Positions 62,950 to 64,000 of a stretch of DNA of 64,000 nucleotides are shown here, one piece after another. Both the position numbers and the translations under genes were made by a program. Source of the stretch: JBCDJG01 sp038748065 (GTDB taxonomy: Bacteria; Pseudomonadota; Gammaproteobacteria; Pseudomonadales; Halieaceae); the NCBI GenBank assembly GCA_038748065.1, contig JBCDJG010000015.1:1-64000 (forward strand), in the 5' to 3' direction. Under the pieces are notes generated by a model. It was given only the letters and a program-made list of their open reading frames with translations, searched no databases and was not told where the DNA came from. Numbering within the stretch: the stretch's first letter is position 1; every line of letters begins with the position of its first letter.

Positions 62950-64000
62950 ATGCCTGGTAGCATCGCTAATCATTCACAGCAGGGCCAACTGCCTTTCCCG
63001 GCGCTGGTGGGGCTTGACCTTGCCCAACAGGCCTTGATGTTACTCGCAGTAGACCCCGATCTACGCGGTGTCGCGCTGGCGGCCACCGCCGGCACGGGCA
63101 AGTCGAGCCTGGCGCGGGGCATCCAGCCCCTGCTACCCGAAACAGCGCCGTTCGTAGAGCTGCCAACCAGCGTCGACGTTGAAAACCTCCTCGGCGGCCT
63201 GGATCTGGACGCCACGCTCCGCACCGGCAAACTGGTGATGCAGCCCGGCGTGCTGGCCCGCGCCGACGGCGGCGTGGTCTATGTTGATGGCCTTAACCTA
63301 TTAACCGACAGCAGTGCCAATCTGCTGCTTTCTGTACTCGACCAGGGTGAGGTTCGCGTGGAGCGCGAAGGCATCAGCCTGCGCTCGCCGGCTCGCTTCA
63401 GCCTGATTGCCTCATATGATCCCGCAGAGGGTCTGCCGAGGCAGCACCTGTTGGATCGGGTTGCACTCATTGTGCCGCTACCCGATCTGCAAGACGTCGC
63501 GCAGCGAATCAGCGTCGTACAGAACAACTTGCACACCGACAATGAAGCCTGGGCCGAGGAGGAGCAATTTACACTGGGCCTGGTCACCACCGCTCGCGAA
63601 CAGCTCGCCAGCGTGCAGATCAGCGACGCACAGCTGCGCGCGCTCAGCGTTACCGCGCTGCAATATGGCGTACAGGGCCATCGCGTCGACCTGTTTGCTG
63701 CACGAACAGCAATGGCCTCAGCGGCACTCAATCTGCGCGACGCCGTCGAAGACGAGGATATCCAGCTCGCCGCGCGGCTGGTGATACTGCCGCGCGCAAC
63801 GCGCATTCCCGATGCAGAGCCCGAAAACACGCCGCCACCGCCACCGCCGCCAGAGACCAACGAACCTGAAAACAGCGATGAAGACGGCAGAGAATCGATG
63901 CCGGAGCAGCTCGCTATGCCCCCCGAGCAAATTCTTGAGGCACTGGAAAGCGCGCTACCTGAAACCCTCGAAGAACTGCCTTTCCAGACCCTTCGACGCG
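62950..64000 (+). CDS. bchD: Magnesium chelatase subunit D, 3' end beyond the window
   Basis: 350 residues visible, no stop in the window. The AAA-like N-terminal part resembles BchI and has a P-loop ATAGTGKSSLARG (about 45-57), then LPTSVDVENLLGGLDLDATL and GGVVYVDGLNLLTDSSANLLL. A proline run (PPPPPPP near 295) and acidic stretch begin the linker toward the C-terminal integrin-type domain, which lies off the edge. BchD forms the ring complex with BchI. The start is ATG 62950. Confidence 0.93.
   Translation, partial: MPGSIANHSQQGQLPFPALVGLDLAQQALMLLAVDPDLRGVALAATAGTGKSSLARGIQPLLPETAPFVELPTSVDVENLLGGLDLDATLRTGKLVMQPGVLARADGGVVYVDGLNLLTDSSANLLLSVLDQGEVRVEREGISLRSPARFSLIASYDPAEGLPRQHLLDRVALIVPLPDLQDVAQRISVVQNNLHTDNEAWAEEEQFTLGLVTTAREQLASVQISDAQLRALSVTALQYGVQGHRVDLFAARTAMASAALNLRDAVEDEDIQLAARLVILPRATRIPDAEPENTPPPPPPPETNEPENSDEDGRESMPEQLAMPPEQILEALESALPETLEELPFQTLRR

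Noticed and set aside
1..64000. tRNA, rRNA, CRISPR array, insertion sequence or phage genes
   Set aside because: Looked for on both strands by motif; none seen.

Overview
The window looks like chromosome of a marine, bacteriochlorophyll-making gammaproteobacterium, most likely of the OM60/NOR5 (Halieaceae) type. Three things support this: a magnesium-chelatase operon (bchI-bchH-bchD) at the right end, several TonB-dependent receptors, and gammaproteobacterial housekeeping genes (SppA, YchJ, the YdbH/YnbE/YdbL set). The lineage is an inference from gene content. I see no tRNA, rRNA, CRISPR array, insertion sequence or phage gene.

Layout. Positions 1-674 hold the decayed, minus-strand remnant of a second cell-surface gene. 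Next comes a large secreted repeat protein with an IPTL-CTERM-like sorting tail (675-4001). A persulfide-dioxygenase-like metallo-hydrolase and a SulP anion transporter form a sulfur operon (4141-6818). A cytochrome P450, an O-methyltransferase and a TetR gene coupled to an ABC membrane domain without its own ATPase follow (7245-10865). A compact phosphonate operon (10982-14802) makes and activates 2-aminoethylphosphonate: PEP mutase fused to a cytidylyltransferase, phosphonopyruvate decarboxylase, aminotransferase and a second cytidylyltransferase. The intermembrane lipid-transport set ydbH-ynbE-ydbL lies directly downstream.

The middle (17.9-34 kb) is mixed. It holds a 63-residue secreted peptide with a sorting-like tail, a sterol-desaturase-family protein, a Fur-box-controlled TonB receptor, YchJ, a sulfotransferase, SppA, an esterase of the beta-lactamase fold, two SnoaL-like proteins around an MDR oxidoreductase, a DNRLRE-like lipoprotein, and an NmrA/DUF1772 pair divergent from an AraC regulator. 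A PepSY iron-uptake-type pair follows.

From 36.4 to 47.0 kb lies the most unusual region. It holds homologues of all three enzyme classes of nylon-oligomer degradation (NylA-like amidase, two NylB-like serine hydrolases, NylC-like autoprocessing hydrolase fused to an extra C-terminal domain), together with a LysR regulator, a proton-dependent oligopeptide transporter and a TonB receptor. I read it as an uptake and hydrolysis locus for unusual or cyclic amides or peptides; the natural substrate is unknown.

The right third has a MOSC protein, a queuosine-precursor-type transporter, a 2OG-oxygenase-like protein lacking the usual cosubstrate arginine, a tandem-duplicated LssY-type lipoprotein coupled through a CTGA overlap to an outer-membrane porin that seems to start at CTG, a sulfotransferase, an exported agmatine-deiminase-family enzyme, a cobalamin-binding protein and bchIHD. 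Upstream of bchI are a perfect PpsR/CrtJ-type site (TGT-N12-ACA) and a perfect FNR/FixK-type site (TTGA-N6-TCAA), which suggests joint light and oxygen control.
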